Of a stretch of DNA of 59,291 bases, positions 13,830-24,236 are shown piece after piece. The notes below the pieces were generated by a model that did not search any database, was not told the DNA's origin, and saw nothing but the letters and a program-made list of their open reading frames with translations. The DNA is from Lunatimonas sp. GTDB taxonomy: Bacteria; Bacteroidota; Bacteroidia; Cytophagales; Cyclobacteriaceae. The DNA is taken from NCBI RefSeq assembly GCF_020832325.1, contig NZ_JAFIEU010000025.1:1-59291 (forward strand), given 5' to 3'. Each line of letters opens with the position of its first letter. Position 1 is the stretch's first letter. Made by a program: the position numbers and the translations under genes.

Positions 13830-15104
13830 TTATTTAGCAGGTGGACTGAGTACTTCTTGCAGCAGCTTTGCTTTGTCGCCGGCATAGGTTTTCACAATTG
13901 GATTCCCGTCCCTACTCAAGTTTTCAAATAGGCCCTGGTCTACCAAATCCCATATCGCATATTTCGCCTCCCCCGATTCAGTGAAAATTCCAAAATGATT
14001 TTCCGGACCAATCGGGTTTTTTTCATCTTTCCAAGGTTCATTAAAAGCTTCAAAATAGAAACAGGAAATACCTTCGGCATTCGTCCACTCGCGCATGTGC
14101 TGATAGTATAGGGCTTGTTTGTATTCATCGGTAGCCCGGGAGCCTTCCGCGCCATAAAATCCATCGGAGACACTGGCCCAGCCGGTCTCACCGATGTGGA
14201 TGGGTTTGTCTACACCGATGCTTTTCATATAGTTGGCCACCGAGTCATATTGCCATTTGGCAAAATCCCTCGCCCGAAGCATGGCTGCATCCACTTTTTC
14301 GATTTCATCGAGGTGCATTTCTTCGGCGGGCACTTTCCAGAAATCCGGATTGTAGTGGGTATTGTGATACGGGTAGGTATGCATGGAGATATAGTCCACC
14401 GCATGGGCCAGTTTTTTCAGGTCTTCGGTATGGTAAAGCGGATCGCCGCCACCCCATGAGGAGAAATCGTCGGAGCTTGTGATCCAAAGGTCTTTGGGAA
14501 GTTTACCTGAATCCTTGAGGGACTGAACATGGTTGACCCACTTGAGAATCACTGAAGGTTGTACATGGTAGGTAGTGGCCCATTTGACCATGGCTTCGTT
14601 TCCAACCGCCAATATTTTGACGATATCGGGATATTGGTTGGCCAATTCGACCGCACGTTCGATCTCTCCTTCGTTTTCTTCGCTTTCAGCATAATGATCG
14701 GGTTCTAGGTCTGTCCAAGCATTTTTACAGTCTATCCATGCACCCAACATCACATACATCTCGAAGTCAGGATCGTCTGTTTGGAGTTCCTTGATGGCTC
14801 TGAGTAGATTCGCCGCATGGGGAAACTGTACGTTGTAGGTACGCAGGATTTTGATCCCCATGGCTGCAAGGATTTTTACGTCTTCTTTCAACTGGCCTAC
14901 AGTAGGCTGGATTTCTCTTGATTTTTCACGGTAGCCTTCGTAGGAGATTGCCTGGTAATCGGGGTTTCCCAAAATATCTTTTGCTGTCAATTCCATTTGT
15001 TTTGTTGGTTTTTCGGATGATTCCTCGGTTTTCGGGTTGCAGCAGGTCAATGCGGCTGCCAGCGCCATTCCAAGGCAGAGCGGTTTAAGTAGTCTCGATT
15101 TCAT
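13830..15104 (-). CDS. GH17-type lipoprotein, 424 aa
   Basis: A secreted, probably lipid-anchored GH17 enzyme. The N-terminus is a signal peptide (LLKPLCLGMALAAALT) ending in C21/C22, with a charged linker afterwards. The hydrolase domain follows from ~45: GIKILRTYNV, acid/base E170 in LAVGNEA, MHTYPYHN, and nucleophile E306 in HIGETGWAS. It is longer and more distant than the two other GH17 domains in the operon. It likely works in the periplasm or at the outer membrane, shortening beta-1,3-glucan for the downstream symporter. It lies 26 bp upstream of the symporter-GH17 gene and 35 bp after the GH3 gene. Confidence 0.8.
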   Translation of the reverse strand: MKSRLLKPLCLGMALAAALTCCNPKTEESSEKPTKQMELTAKDILGNPDYQAISYEGYREKSREIQPTVGQLKEDVKILAAMGIKILRTYNVQFPHAANLLRAIKELQTDDPDFEMYVMLGAWIDCKNAWTDLEPDHYAESEENEGEIERAVELANQYPDIVKILAVGNEAMVKWATTYHVQPSVILKWVNHVQSLKDSGKLPKDLWITSSDDFSSWGGGDPLYHTEDLKKLAHAVDYISMHTYPYHNTHYNPDFWKVPAEEMHLDEIEKVDAAMLRARDFAKWQYDSVANYMKSIGVDKPIHIGETGWASVSDGFYGAEGSRATDEYKQALYYQHMREWTNAEGISCFYFEAFNEPWKDEKNPIGPENHFGIFTESGEAKYAIWDLVDQGLFENLSRDGNPIVKTYAGDKAKLLQEVLSPPAK

Positions 15105-15139
15105 ATCTAGGCAGGTTTATAGCTGGATACATGGTTCGT

Positions 15140-16879
15140 TTATTTTTGATAGCATAGTCCAAAGCCAAACGGAAAGAGTGGGTCAGCAGAAGGATCCCAA
15201 GCGTTCGGGCCGTATTTTCCAGAATAATCGGCTTCTGATTTGGGCCAGGAGTGGGGGAGTTTTCCTTTAAAGTCAAAATGACCATATAGCACTTCGGCAA
15301 GGCCATCTCCTTCAGATCCTGGTAACCACGCCACAACAAACGCGTTGGATTGATCAATTTGATCGGTGACTACCAAGGGTCTACCCGTTATCAAAATCAC
15401 CACGGTCCGAATGCCTTTTTCGGCATAGGTTCTGAGGTAACTTCGATGGGTTTCGGTGAGCGTATGTTGGAATACATCCATTTCACCTCCGATATCCCCG
15501 AAAAATTCTGCGTAGGGAGTTTCGCCAACCACAATAAGGGCGACCTCCGCATCCGGATAGGCAGCACTCCCGTTCGGATCATAATAGACCTCGTTTTTAG
15601 CAAACTTTTTGATGCCCTCCAGTATCGTGGTTGCGCCTTGATAGTTTTCTGTAGTCCCCTGCCAGTTCACCGTCCAGCCTCCGGATTGGAGCCCGGAATT
15701 ATCGGCAAACTCACCCACGACGACAATCTTCTGGTCTTTTCTGAGAGGTAAGGTTTGGGTTTCATTTTTGAGGAGTACCAAGGATTCCCTCACCGCCTGT
15801 CTTGCAACCGACCGATGTGCGGGGATTCCGATCCTATTTATCAGATCCTTGTCCGGATAGGGCCGATCAAAAAGCCCAAACCTGAATTTCTGACGCAAGA
15901 TTCTTCGAACCGCATCATTGATCCGCTCAAGGGGAATATCGCCATGATCAACGCCCTTTTTTACCCCCTCCTGAAATAGGTCAAGATCCCCATCCACCGC
16001 CATCACCATATCGATACCCGCGAGGATGATGTCATTTTCACCAAACCGGGAATAGGCCTTCCAATCCGAAACCAAAATACCTTCAAATGCCAGCCTTTCT
16101 TTCAAAAGATCGGTCAGCATGGCCTTGTGGGCATGCATGGAAATGTTGTTCAAGGTGTTGAAAGAGGCCATAATGGCACCTACTCCCTCGTCGATCGCAG
16201 CCTGATAGGGAGGAATCAAGAACTCAAGGACTTCCTCTTTACGGAGCGAAGTATGGCCTCCTTCCACGCCAAAATCCGTGGCCCCATCTCCAATAAAATG
16301 CTTGGCCGTGGCCATCACGCCTACGTTTTCCTCGCTGCCCTGATGGCCTCGTACCGACGCGCTGCTAAGCTTGGTTGTCAATTCGGTACTTTCTGAAAAT
16401 GCTTCATAGACCCGCCCCCATTTTTCATTGAAGGGTATGGCTACGCATGGAGAAAAAACCCATTGAAATCCCGTGGCCTTCGCCTCTATGGCCGTAATTG
16501 CGGCTGCGTTCTCCACCAATTCAACATTGCCTGTAGCTCCCAGGCCAATGTTATGGGGAAAGATGGTAGCCCCTTCAAAGGTATTCTGTCCATGCACGGC
16601 ATCCACCCCAAAAAGCAGCGGTATACCTAACCGCGTGGACAATGCCTCCTTTTGAAATGCGGAAAATTTGGCCTGCCACTCCAGCGCATCTTTTCCGGGC
16701 AACGGGCCTTGGGTATGTATCACCGAGCCAATGAACCTTTCCCGAATGTCCTCAAGGCTGATATCGTCAAAATGGCGCACCTGTGTCATTTGCCCGATTT
16801 TTTCTTCCAGGGTCATCTGCGTCAAAAGCGCTTCGACTTTGTCTTCGATTAAAGGGTTCCTTTTGCCGGTTTTGCCCAT
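15140..16879 (-). CDS. GH3 beta-glucosidase, 579 aa
   Basis: Family GH3 exo-beta-glucosidase. The first domain carries FGVDAVHGQNTF, AKHFIGDGAT (K193/H194) and the nucleophile D272 in LVSDWKAYS. The second domain has LVLLKNE, VVVGEFAD, GGWTVNWQG and AWLPGSEGDGLA. At 579 residues it lacks the C-terminal fibronectin-III-like domain of many GH3 enzymes and it has no signal peptide, so a cytoplasmic enzyme that trims short oligoglucosides is likely. It lies between the phosphorylase gene and the GH17 lipoprotein in the same operon. Exact linkage preference cannot be read from sequence; the context points to beta-1,3. Confidence 0.88.
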   Translation of the reverse strand: MGKTGKRNPLIEDKVEALLTQMTLEEKIGQMTQVRHFDDISLEDIRERFIGSVIHTQGPLPGKDALEWQAKFSAFQKEALSTRLGIPLLFGVDAVHGQNTFEGATIFPHNIGLGATGNVELVENAAAITAIEAKATGFQWVFSPCVAIPFNEKWGRVYEAFSESTELTTKLSSASVRGHQGSEENVGVMATAKHFIGDGATDFGVEGGHTSLRKEEVLEFLIPPYQAAIDEGVGAIMASFNTLNNISMHAHKAMLTDLLKERLAFEGILVSDWKAYSRFGENDIILAGIDMVMAVDGDLDLFQEGVKKGVDHGDIPLERINDAVRRILRQKFRFGLFDRPYPDKDLINRIGIPAHRSVARQAVRESLVLLKNETQTLPLRKDQKIVVVGEFADNSGLQSGGWTVNWQGTTENYQGATTILEGIKKFAKNEVYYDPNGSAAYPDAEVALIVVGETPYAEFFGDIGGEMDVFQHTLTETHRSYLRTYAEKGIRTVVILITGRPLVVTDQIDQSNAFVVAWLPGSEGDGLAEVLYGHFDFKGKLPHSWPKSEADYSGKYGPNAWDPSADPLFPFGFGLCYQK

Positions 16880-16923
16880 TTTTGTTATCGTAAATCAAAC
16901 ATATTCAATAGTTTACCACTAGG

Positions 16924-19900
16924 CTACCGTAGGGTTTTTTCATCCAAATAGACCACCAGTCGTACCACATTCCCTGTTCGCATAAAAACTTCATCGCTCG
17001 TCGTTTTATCCAGATTCAAGCTTTTGATCCTTGTTTTTGTGCCCTCTTTCAAGAGCACTTCCATGCGATTTTCATCGGTAAGTTGATAAACCACCGGAAC
17101 TTGGCAATAGGTAAATACCAGAGATTTTCCCTTTACGGGGATTTCCTGCGGTCTCCCATGCACATCGACGTAGCTGAAAATTGCGTCATTCTCTAGAAAT
17201 TCCGATTTTTTCAGCATGCATGGGTTGAACGTAAGCAAGCCTTTTCGGATAAAAACCCCCAGTTCACCCAATCGGGAGATAATGTCCTCCTTCACCTGCC
17301 CGGTCATTCCAGGCTGTTGGGCTCCTTTGTTTGCCGGGGTGTGGGAGTAGGGGTCTGTCGGGAAAGCGCCATACAGGGTGGGGGACTTATGAACCCCTAT
17401 TCCCTCGCTGATTTCGTAGTAATGCGCTAGGAGCCTGCCCACCAAGCCCTCGGGTTCCCTGCCTTCGATGGCTTTTAGACAACATTCCTGCACTGCCAGC
17501 TGCAGTTTGGAAACCATGTGCCAGTAGATGGACCCCAATCCTTCGTATCCATAGAAGGTTCCGGACCTTCCTGTAAAGGCTTTGTGGTTAAAGACCTTTT
17601 CAAACACCCGCAGCACCTCTTGCTTGTCCTCGCCGCTCACCTGAAGCTCCGCCTTATCCAATGTTTCCAACGCTTTGCGCAGATCGTGGGCATTTTTGAA
17701 ATGGCCATTGAAATGGCAGCCCCCATTGGCGTCCATTTCGATGATGTGGTTATTGCCCGATTGGAGCAGCTTTGTCAAAAGCGCGGAGTTAGATACCTCT
17801 GCGTGGGGAATGTTGTTTTTTTGAAGGAAGCCGGGGAGTTGCTTGTTGGGATACAGTAGATAACTGTACTGATCTTCCCTGAAAAGTTTACTGGCTTTAA
17901 GACTGTCCAATGTAGCCAATGCCTCATCGGCTGATAAGTAGCCTGAGCTCAATACAGCCACCTGTCCTTCCAGCATTTCGTCTAGGTAGAAAAGGGAGAC
18001 CTCGGCTTCATTTTCTACCGTCATCAAGTTGTATGCATGGTACAACCCGTCTGTTCTTTTGTTGGCCCGGATGGTATGGTCCAGGTACCTGAGACAAAGG
18101 TTGCAAAACTCGCCCAATGCTTGTTTGGTCAAAGGCTTTTTTGATCCGGTAAAGGATTGCCCGTATATCTGCTCTCGGTAGTTGCTTCCGGCCTGTCCCA
18201 AGCCGTCGAGTATTTTTTTTCTAACCAAGTCGGAAACCGGACCATCCAGATGGTCTTGGTTCTGAAGGAGGGTTGTTTGGATGTTTTCAAAAAAGACGAC
18301 TAATTCCTCGGATACACTGAACTCCTTATGCTCACCGCTTTCAAGGATTTCATTCAAAAAGGTCATAAACCTTCGCAAATAATACAGCGTGACCATGGAG
18401 ACTCCATTGCCTACCAGTGCATTGTTGGCATCGTTCCATTCTGGTCTTTGCGTATTCATCCAAATACCCCCCTCGGGAATAAAATTGGACAGCTTGGACA
18501 AGACCGTTGCAAGTATTTTTTCGACAAAATTTACCCGATGGATTGTTCCTTGCCTATTTTGAAGCAAGGCGGCGTCAGAACCTAGGGAAGCCCAGCGGTC
18601 TTGGATTTCCTGATCCAGTTGGTGGTCAAAATCTATGGTATCTTTTGGGTTTTTCAGGATATCCGCGTAGGGCCTGATTCGATAGGGAACGTTGGCGTAG
18701 ACGAAGATATCCTCGTCGAAGAATGTACCCAGTCCTTCTGGGGCGTAGTTTTCTGAAAACTCCAGAAATTTCAACAGATAAACGATCTGATGGTCTCCCC
18801 AATATCCGATGTAAGACCAGGGATCGTCTGCTTCTATCTTTTCCCAATCGATCCCGTGTTTTGTGATCCTGTAGGGGTTATACCCATCAAAGGTGGAGCC
18901 ATTTAAAAACTTTAAAATCATGCCGTCGATAAACGCTGGGTAGGCATAAGCCAACGCTTCCCAGTTCTGAAAAATGTCCCTCCAGTTGCCTGCATAATCC
19001 AGCACCTTTGTACCATCGTCTTCGTTGCGGGTATTGATCGAGAAATGGTTCCAAGGACGGCTAGGGTCGCCATGCCTCCGACTAAATTTGAGTGGCAGGT
19101 ATTCAACCAACAGCCGCTTTAGGTCTTTGTCTTCGAGTTGCTGCGCCAGTTGTTTTAGTTCAGTGAGAGACATTTGGTGGGGCCAACCCTTGATGGTCTC
19201 TTTATGCCGCTCAAAGAGTTGGAAGTTCGCCTTGGCGAGGTAGTTTAAAAGGTCGGCTTTTTCGATCTGGTAGTTGTTGTCAAAAATTCCACCCCGCATG
19301 ATGTTGAATAGGGTATTGGCAAAATGGCGGGTATCCTTCAGCGGATCGGAAGTCAACTGGAAGCCGTCCGTTGCCGCATTCAACCTCATAAGCTGTTGTG
19401 TCCCGGCTTCAATATCCTGTTTGACCTTGTCCATCAGGTGGGGATCCTGGAGGATGGATTTGGTCCGGGCGATGATCTGGGAGGCGTTTTGGTTGATATC
19501 TGCGGCCAACACCCATTCTTTCTTCTCTTTGGCCGCTAGTTTTAGTTCCTTTTGGATAAAGTAGGCCCCTTTTTCCGCTTTGATATCGGATTCTTGGCTC
19601 ACATTTTCGCCGTTTCTGAAAGCCTTCAGCTGAATGGAAGAGAGGAGATGCTGTGCATTTTCCAGCCCCAAGCACCAGGCCACCGTGGCCTTTAGCGCCT
19701 CACTGGGTTCTGGTTTGTCTACGATAATGGCACTTAGGGCAAAAATGCCCAAGCCACTTTCCTTCTCAAGTTCGCTTCTTTTATAGGCATCGACCAGATT
19801 GCTTCGCTGGTTTTGCAAGGCACTGCCCACGCCATAGGGCATTATGTTTTGGATTCCGTCTATGAGTGAAACGAAAGTTTCGGTTGGTTCTTCGTTGATT

Positions 19901-20352
19901 AGCCTGCTGGTCTTTACAAAGCCATAGCGATCGCTGGTACACCATTGGTATTGGAAGGTGAGGCCTAAATCGTGGTTAATTTCTTCAAAAAGAATTTTGT
20001 TGCCGAAGGCGTTTTTATACAGGTTACGCGTGAGGTAAAAGTGGTCTGCAAAATGGATGGAGTAAGGTTCCCATACATGCACTTTACCATTCTTTTGTAC
20101 CCTCAAAATGGTTTTTGAACCTGTTATCTCAGCAGATTCAATAATTTTATCATCCGTGTAATAGGGGAATAGGGCATTATCAGGGTCCTTTCTTCCGGCA
20201 CTCAAACCACCGTTGCTACCGATGAACAGCCAATGGTTGGAGTTGCTGATGATACTCATAAAAAATGGCCGCATTTTATCAATGTTGGAAATCTGGTAAT
20301 AGACTTCACCGTTGAGGTGTGTTTGGCTTAATTGAGGGCTTTCGTTTTTCAT
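16924..20352 (-). CDS. Beta-1,3-glucan phosphorylase-like protein (GH149/GH94-type), 1142 aa
   Basis: A large inverting phosphorylase of the GH94-related (alpha/alpha)6 group. The N-terminal ~330 residues are a beta-sandwich domain (WLFIGSNGGLSAGRKD). The helical barrel follows, with WNHFSINTRNEDDG, a likely general acid Asp in the segment GYWGDHQIVYLLKFLE, WNDANNALVGNG, YGYEGLGSIYWHM, and a phosphate-site-like segment near HKSPTLYGAFPTDPYSHT. Length near 1,100 and linkage to GH17 and GH3 genes fit family GH149 (beta-1,3-oligoglucan phosphorylases); GH94 or GH161 are less likely alternatives. It would release glucose 1-phosphate from imported oligoglucans in the cytoplasm (no signal peptide). 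First gene of the operon; its ATG lies at the edge of a dispersed repeat. Confidence 0.75.
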   Translation of the reverse strand: MKNESPQLSQTHLNGEVYYQISNIDKMRPFFMSIISNSNHWLFIGSNGGLSAGRKDPDNALFPYYTDDKIIESAEITGSKTILRVQKNGKVHVWEPYSIHFADHFYLTRNLYKNAFGNKILFEEINHDLGLTFQYQWCTSDRYGFVKTSRLINEEPTETFVSLIDGIQNIMPYGVGSALQNQRSNLVDAYKRSELEKESGLGIFALSAIIVDKPEPSEALKATVAWCLGLENAQHLLSSIQLKAFRNGENVSQESDIKAEKGAYFIQKELKLAAKEKKEWVLAADINQNASQIIARTKSILQDPHLMDKVKQDIEAGTQQLMRLNAATDGFQLTSDPLKDTRHFANTLFNIMRGGIFDNNYQIEKADLLNYLAKANFQLFERHKETIKGWPHQMSLTELKQLAQQLEDKDLKRLLVEYLPLKFSRRHGDPSRPWNHFSINTRNEDDGTKVLDYAGNWRDIFQNWEALAYAYPAFIDGMILKFLNGSTFDGYNPYRITKHGIDWEKIEADDPWSYIGYWGDHQIVYLLKFLEFSENYAPEGLGTFFDEDIFVYANVPYRIRPYADILKNPKDTIDFDHQLDQEIQDRWASLGSDAALLQNRQGTIHRVNFVEKILATVLSKLSNFIPEGGIWMNTQRPEWNDANNALVGNGVSMVTLYYLRRFMTFLNEILESGEHKEFSVSEELVVFFENIQTTLLQNQDHLDGPVSDLVRKKILDGLGQAGSNYREQIYGQSFTGSKKPLTKQALGEFCNLCLRYLDHTIRANKRTDGLYHAYNLMTVENEAEVSLFYLDEMLEGQVAVLSSGYLSADEALATLDSLKASKLFREDQYSYLLYPNKQLPGFLQKNNIPHAEVSNSALLTKLLQSGNNHIIEMDANGGCHFNGHFKNAHDLRKALETLDKAELQVSGEDKQEVLRVFEKVFNHKAFTGRSGTFYGYEGLGSIYWHMVSKLQLAVQECCLKAIEGREPEGLVGRLLAHYYEISEGIGVHKSPTLYGAFPTDPYSHTPANKGAQQPGMTGQVKEDIISRLGELGVFIRKGLLTFNPCMLKKSEFLENDAIFSYVDVHGRPQEIPVKGKSLVFTYCQVPVVYQLTDENRMEVLLKEGTKTRIKSLNLDKTTSDEVFMRTGNVVRLVVYLDEKTLR

Positions 20353-20494
20353 GTGTCTATAATTGTTTTTCAGCGGTCACAACTTGTCCCGGTTTATCGG
20401 GATGGAATCCCTGCCTACCGGCTGGCAGGTCGCATGGTTTCCCCGAGCTATCGGGGCATCCCAGTATGTGACGGCTAAGTCATGCTCGATTTCA
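20344..20494 (-). repeat. Dispersed hairpin repeat, copy 3, at the operon start
   Basis: Reverse-oriented copy of the element at 3519-3616. Minus strand: GAAATCGAGCATGAC, GTCACATACTGGGATG, nested hairpins CCCCGATAGCTCGGGG, CCTGCC..GGCAGG and TCCCGAT..ACCGGGA, then TTGTGACCGCTGAAAAA and ATTATAGACACATGAAAAA. The terminal ATG is the phosphorylase start codon, so the repeat forms the 5' leader. 20495-21091 has no gene that I can support. Confidence 0.8.
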
Positions 20495-21066
20495 ACTGGA
20501 ACTATGTTTGAATTCCTTGATTGATTGACCTGCATTTAATTACCACTCTCTAGGTTTTTGTAAAGGACTTGCAGGCAGTTGAAACCGAATTTCAAGATGA
20601 GGCCATTGTGCGGTAAATGAAAAAAAACCATTACATCAATTATTTCCTTACGCTACTACAAAACCTCAACTACTGGAACATAGACCGTTAAAAACAGCCC
20701 CGAAAGGCGGTTATTGGTACTGTTTGATTTAAAAATTAATTTCACCCTATTTTGCGGGTCTTGATATGTGATGGATCGAATGAAAGAATGCTCCATCTGG
20801 TATTCACAAACTCCAATTTAAGTGTAAGGTGCGTTTTCCTTTCGTTGTTATCTTAGTTTTACAATCAGGTGGCTGTAGCCGGTAGGTTTCCCCTGATACG
20901 GATTAGTAAGATTATTTCTGTTTATTTCTATGGAGATTCCGGTGGTGGAATTCTTATGGCAATATCGCCAAAACACGCCTGTTCGATAGGTTACAGGATT
21001 AGTCATTAGCAGCTTCTGTCTCATCAAAATGGACAAACAAAAGCCCGTGCTTACCTGTTTTTTTAA

Positions 21067-21074
21067 TATATTTG
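21067..21074 (+). promoter_or_regulatory. TAnnTTTG -7 box before proline dehydrogenase
   Basis: TATATTTG, 17 bp upstream of the ATG, matches the Bacteroidota housekeeping -7 box. No clear TTG -33 element at the usual distance. Confidence 0.45.
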
Positions 21075-21091
21075 CAGCTTGAAAAATCAGG

Positions 21092-22303
21092 ATGGAGCCA
21101 AAACCCAACGTTTCTTTTGAAAATACGTCCGTAGCCTTTGCACATAGGTCGGACGCGACACTGAAAAAGATGCGGCTGCTCTTCAAGCTCATGCATTACC
21201 CTTTCTGGCTGCACATGGGCATCAAGTTGGCCAACGGGGGGCTCAAGTGGGGACTTCCTATCCAAGGGCTGATCAAAAGCACGGTATTTGAACAGTTCTG
21301 TGGGGGAGAGGATATCGCCTCTTGCCGCCCCCGTATACAGGAACTGGCCAGCTATGGAGTAGGGACCATTTTGGACTACTCGGTAGAGGGAAAGAAAGAA
21401 TTATCCAGCTTTGAGGCGACCAAGGCGCAAATCTTGCAGACTATCCGCGAAGGAAGTGGGAATCCACACCTGCCCTTTGCGGTATTTAAGGTGTCGGGAA
21501 TCGCTAACGTGGATGTGCTTACCAAGGTGCAGGCAGGAGAGGTATTGGATCAGGCAGAAACGGAAGCCCTGCAGCGTGCGGAGAAGCGCATTGGCGAAAT
21601 CTTTGCCGCGGCTGCCGAAGCCGGCGTACGGATCATGGTAGATGGTGAAGAGAGCTGGTTTCAGGATGTGATCGATCGGTGGGTGTTGTCGGCGATGGCG
21701 ACGTATAACCGGGAGACTGCCATCGTGTACAATACCTTTCAGCTATACCGGCACGATATGTTGCGGCGGTTGAAAGACGCTCACCACGATGCGGTAGCAA
21801 AGGGATATTTCCTGGGGGCTAAGCTAGTGCGGGGAGCCTACATGGAAAAGGAGCGGGAACGTGCCAAGGAGAAAGGTTATCCATCTCCTATACAGCCGGA
21901 CAAGGAGGCCACTGACCGGGACTACGACCGTGCCCTACAGTTTTGCATCAATAACAAACAGCGCATCTTTCTGGTGAGTGGCACCCACAACGAACTCAGC
22001 AATCAGGTGCTCTCCGAATTGGTGGATCTGCACGGCATGAAACGCAACGATCCACGCGTGTACGCTGCCCAGCTTTACGGAATGAGTGACGCCATTTCCT
22101 TTAATCTGGCGAAGGCAGGTTACAATACGGCCAAGTACCTTCCCTATGGACCGGTAGCGGAAGTGCTGCCCTACCTTAGCCGCAGGGTGGAAGAAAATTC
22201 GGGCATGGCGGGACAGCGAAGCAGGGAATACAAACAGATAAAGCAGGAGTTGGCTCGGCGGAAAAAGGCCCGATCCAGCTTCCCAACCATTGGTAAAAAT
22301 TAA
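21092..22303 (+). CDS. Proline dehydrogenase, 403 aa
   Basis: FAD-dependent proline dehydrogenase, oxidising proline to pyrroline-5-carboxylate at the membrane. The (beta/alpha)8 motifs are visible: LDYSVEG, FAVFKVSGIA, IMVDGEESWFQD, YNTFQLYRHDML, GAKLVRGAYMEKER, FLVSGTHNE, AQLYGMSDAIS, and the C-terminal YGPVAEVLPYLSRRVEEN that holds the substrate-binding arginines. It is the monofunctional type; the P5C dehydrogenase partner is not in the window. It ends 9 bp before lysS and the two are likely co-transcribed. Confidence 0.92.
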   Translation: MEPKPNVSFENTSVAFAHRSDATLKKMRLLFKLMHYPFWLHMGIKLANGGLKWGLPIQGLIKSTVFEQFCGGEDIASCRPRIQELASYGVGTILDYSVEGKKELSSFEATKAQILQTIREGSGNPHLPFAVFKVSGIANVDVLTKVQAGEVLDQAETEALQRAEKRIGEIFAAAAEAGVRIMVDGEESWFQDVIDRWVLSAMATYNRETAIVYNTFQLYRHDMLRRLKDAHHDAVAKGYFLGAKLVRGAYMEKERERAKEKGYPSPIQPDKEATDRDYDRALQFCINNKQRIFLVSGTHNELSNQVLSELVDLHGMKRNDPRVYAAQLYGMSDAISFNLAKAGYNTAKYLPYGPVAEVLPYLSRRVEENSGMAGQRSREYKQIKQELARRKKARSSFPTIGKN

Positions 22304-22312
22304 TCCAGCGAT

Positions 22313-24034
22313 ATGCAATTATTAAGCGAACAAGAAATAGAGCGCCGCAAAGACCGCGAAGCGTTGATGCAGATGGGCATAGACCCCTATCCGGCCATCT
22401 CCTTTCCGGTAAACGTGACGGCAGCAGATATCCATCAGAACTACGAAAACCGTAAAAACGATTACAAAAGCATCAGCATCGCAGGTAGGCTGATGAGCCG
22501 TAGGATCATGGGTTCGGCGTCCTTTGGGGAGATTCAAGATGCTACTGGCAGGCTTCAGATATACCTCAGACGGGATGACCTTTGTCCCGGGGAAGACAAG
22601 AGTTTTTACAATACCGTGTTTAAGAAGCTGTTGGGAATCGGAGACTTTATCGGTGTTAAGGGGTACATATTTACCACGCAGACCGGGGAGATTTCCCTGC
22701 ACGTAACAGAACTTACACTCCTGTCAAAATCCATCAAGCCATTGCCGGTAGTCAAGCGGGACGACGAGGGAAATGTGTACGATGGATTTACAGATCCAGA
22801 GCTTCGGTACCGACAGCGCTATGTGGACCTGGTAGTAAATCCGGAGGTAAAGCAGACCTTCATCACTCGGTCCCGTGTCATCTCTGCGATGAGGCGGTAC
22901 TTCGATGATCGGGGTTGGTTGGAAGTGGAGACACCTATTTTACAACAGGTACACGGAGGGGCAGCAGCCAAGCCTTTTGATACGCACCACAATGCGCTGG
23001 ACATTCCGTTGTTTCTGCGAATTGCCAACGAGCTATACCTGAAGCGCCTGATCGTAGGAGGCTTTGAGGGGGTCTACGAAATAGGCAAGATGTTCCGAAA
23101 CGAGGGTATGGACCGAACCCACAATCCAGAGTTTACCTCCATGGAAATCTACGTGGCCTACAAGGACTACCACTGGATGATGGAAATGGTAGAGGACCTG
23201 TTGGGTAAGATCGCCGAGTCGGTATTGGGCACAACACAGGTGCAAGTAGGAGAAAACCTGATTGAATTTGCAGGACCCTACCGCCGACTGACCATGTTTG
23301 AATCTATCCAAGAATATGCCAGCGTGGATGTGAGCGCCATGGATGAAACCCAACTACGCACCGTATGTGCAGATTTTGGCATAGAGGTAGACGGTAGTAT
23401 GGGTAAGGGCAAGCTGATCGACGAGATCTTTGGCGAAAAAGTGGAGGCCCACCTCGTTCAGCCTACCTACATCACCGACTATCCCATCGAAATGACGCCA
23501 TTGGCAAAGAAGCACAGGGACAAGCCGGGCCTGGTAGAGCGATTTGAGTTATTTGTAAACGGAAAAGAAATTGCCAATGCGTATACCGAGCTAAACGATC
23601 CCATCGATCAGCGTGAGCGCTTTGAGGATCAGTTGAAGCTGGCCGAGCGGGGAGACGATGAGGCGATGGCCATGGACGAAGATTTCTTGCGGGCACTCGA
23701 ATACGGTATGCCACCTACCTCGGGATTGGGGATAGGTATAGACCGATTGTGCATGCTGATGACCAATAAGCACACGATTCAGGAAGTTTTGTTTTTTCCA
23801 CAAATGAAGCCTGAGAAGAAAGTCAAAATTGCAACGGATGAAGATTTTGTGGCGCTCGGGGTAGATGCCGGGCTGATTCCGGCCCTGCGGGATCTGAACA
23901 TCCACACCATTGAGCAGCTAAAATCCCAAGATGCCAATAAGCTGTTTAACGATGTTTGTGGGCGGCGTAAGAAACTGAAGCTCGACGCCGCAAACCCCAC
24001 GAAAGAGGAAGTGGAGGCTTGGATCAACGCCTAG
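22313..24034 (+). CDS. lysS: Lysyl-tRNA synthetase, class II, 573 aa
   Basis: Charges tRNA-Lys. The N-terminal OB fold binds the anticodon ([28 protein letters not shown]). Class II motifs: motif 1 around [18 protein letters not shown], motif 2 [20 protein letters not shown], motif 3 [12 protein letters not shown]. After the catalytic domain there is an extra ~65-residue C-terminal segment (from about EDFVALGVD) with a helical HhH-like look, typical of Bacteroidota LysS proteins, which are longer than the ~505 residues of E. coli. A strong terminator follows. Confidence 0.96.
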   Translation: MQLLSEQEIERRKDREALMQMGIDPYPAISFPVNVTAADIHQNYENRKNDYKSISIAGRLMSRRIMGSASFGEIQDATGRLQIYLRRDDLCPGEDKSFYNTVFKKLLGIGDFIGVKGYIFTTQTGEISLHVTELTLLSKSIKPLPVVKRDDEGNVYDGFTDPELRYRQRYVDLVVNPEVKQTFITRSRVISAMRRYFDDRGWLEVETPILQQVHGGAAAKPFDTHHNALDIPLFLRIANELYLKRLIVGGFEGVYEIGKMFRNEGMDRTHNPEFTSMEIYVAYKDYHWMMEMVEDLLGKIAESVLGTTQVQVGENLIEFAGPYRRLTMFESIQEYASVDVSAMDETQLRTVCADFGIEVDGSMGKGKLIDEIFGEKVEAHLVQPTYITDYPIEMTPLAKKHRDKPGLVERFELFVNGKEIANAYTELNDPIDQRERFEDQLKLAERGDDEAMAMDEDFLRALEYGMPPTSGLGIGIDRLCMLMTNKHTIQEVLFFPQMKPEKKVKIATDEDFVALGVDAGLIPALRDLNIHTIEQLKSQDANKLFNDVCGRRKKLKLDAANPTKEEVEAWINA

Positions 24035-24063
24035 TTGTCGACCATTTTCCCTTAAATGACACC

Positions 24064-24104
24064 ACCACCTTGGGAGATTTTAACCCCCAAGGTGGTTTTT
24101 TTTT
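24064..24104 (+). terminator. Intrinsic terminator after lysS
   Basis: Stem ACCACCTTGGG (24064-24074) with CCCAAGGTGGT (24086-24096) followed by a run of eight or more T. Confidence 0.92.
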
Positions 24105-24236
24105 GATTCCTATCTGATTGCCACAGAGTTGCGGTGTTTTTTTTCTAGCTTAACCCATTCCAGATCGGATGGAGTGTTTTTGTTTTGCTCTTAACCGGCT
24201 GGTATAGGTCGTCAATTCGTTAAACCCAACAGAAAA

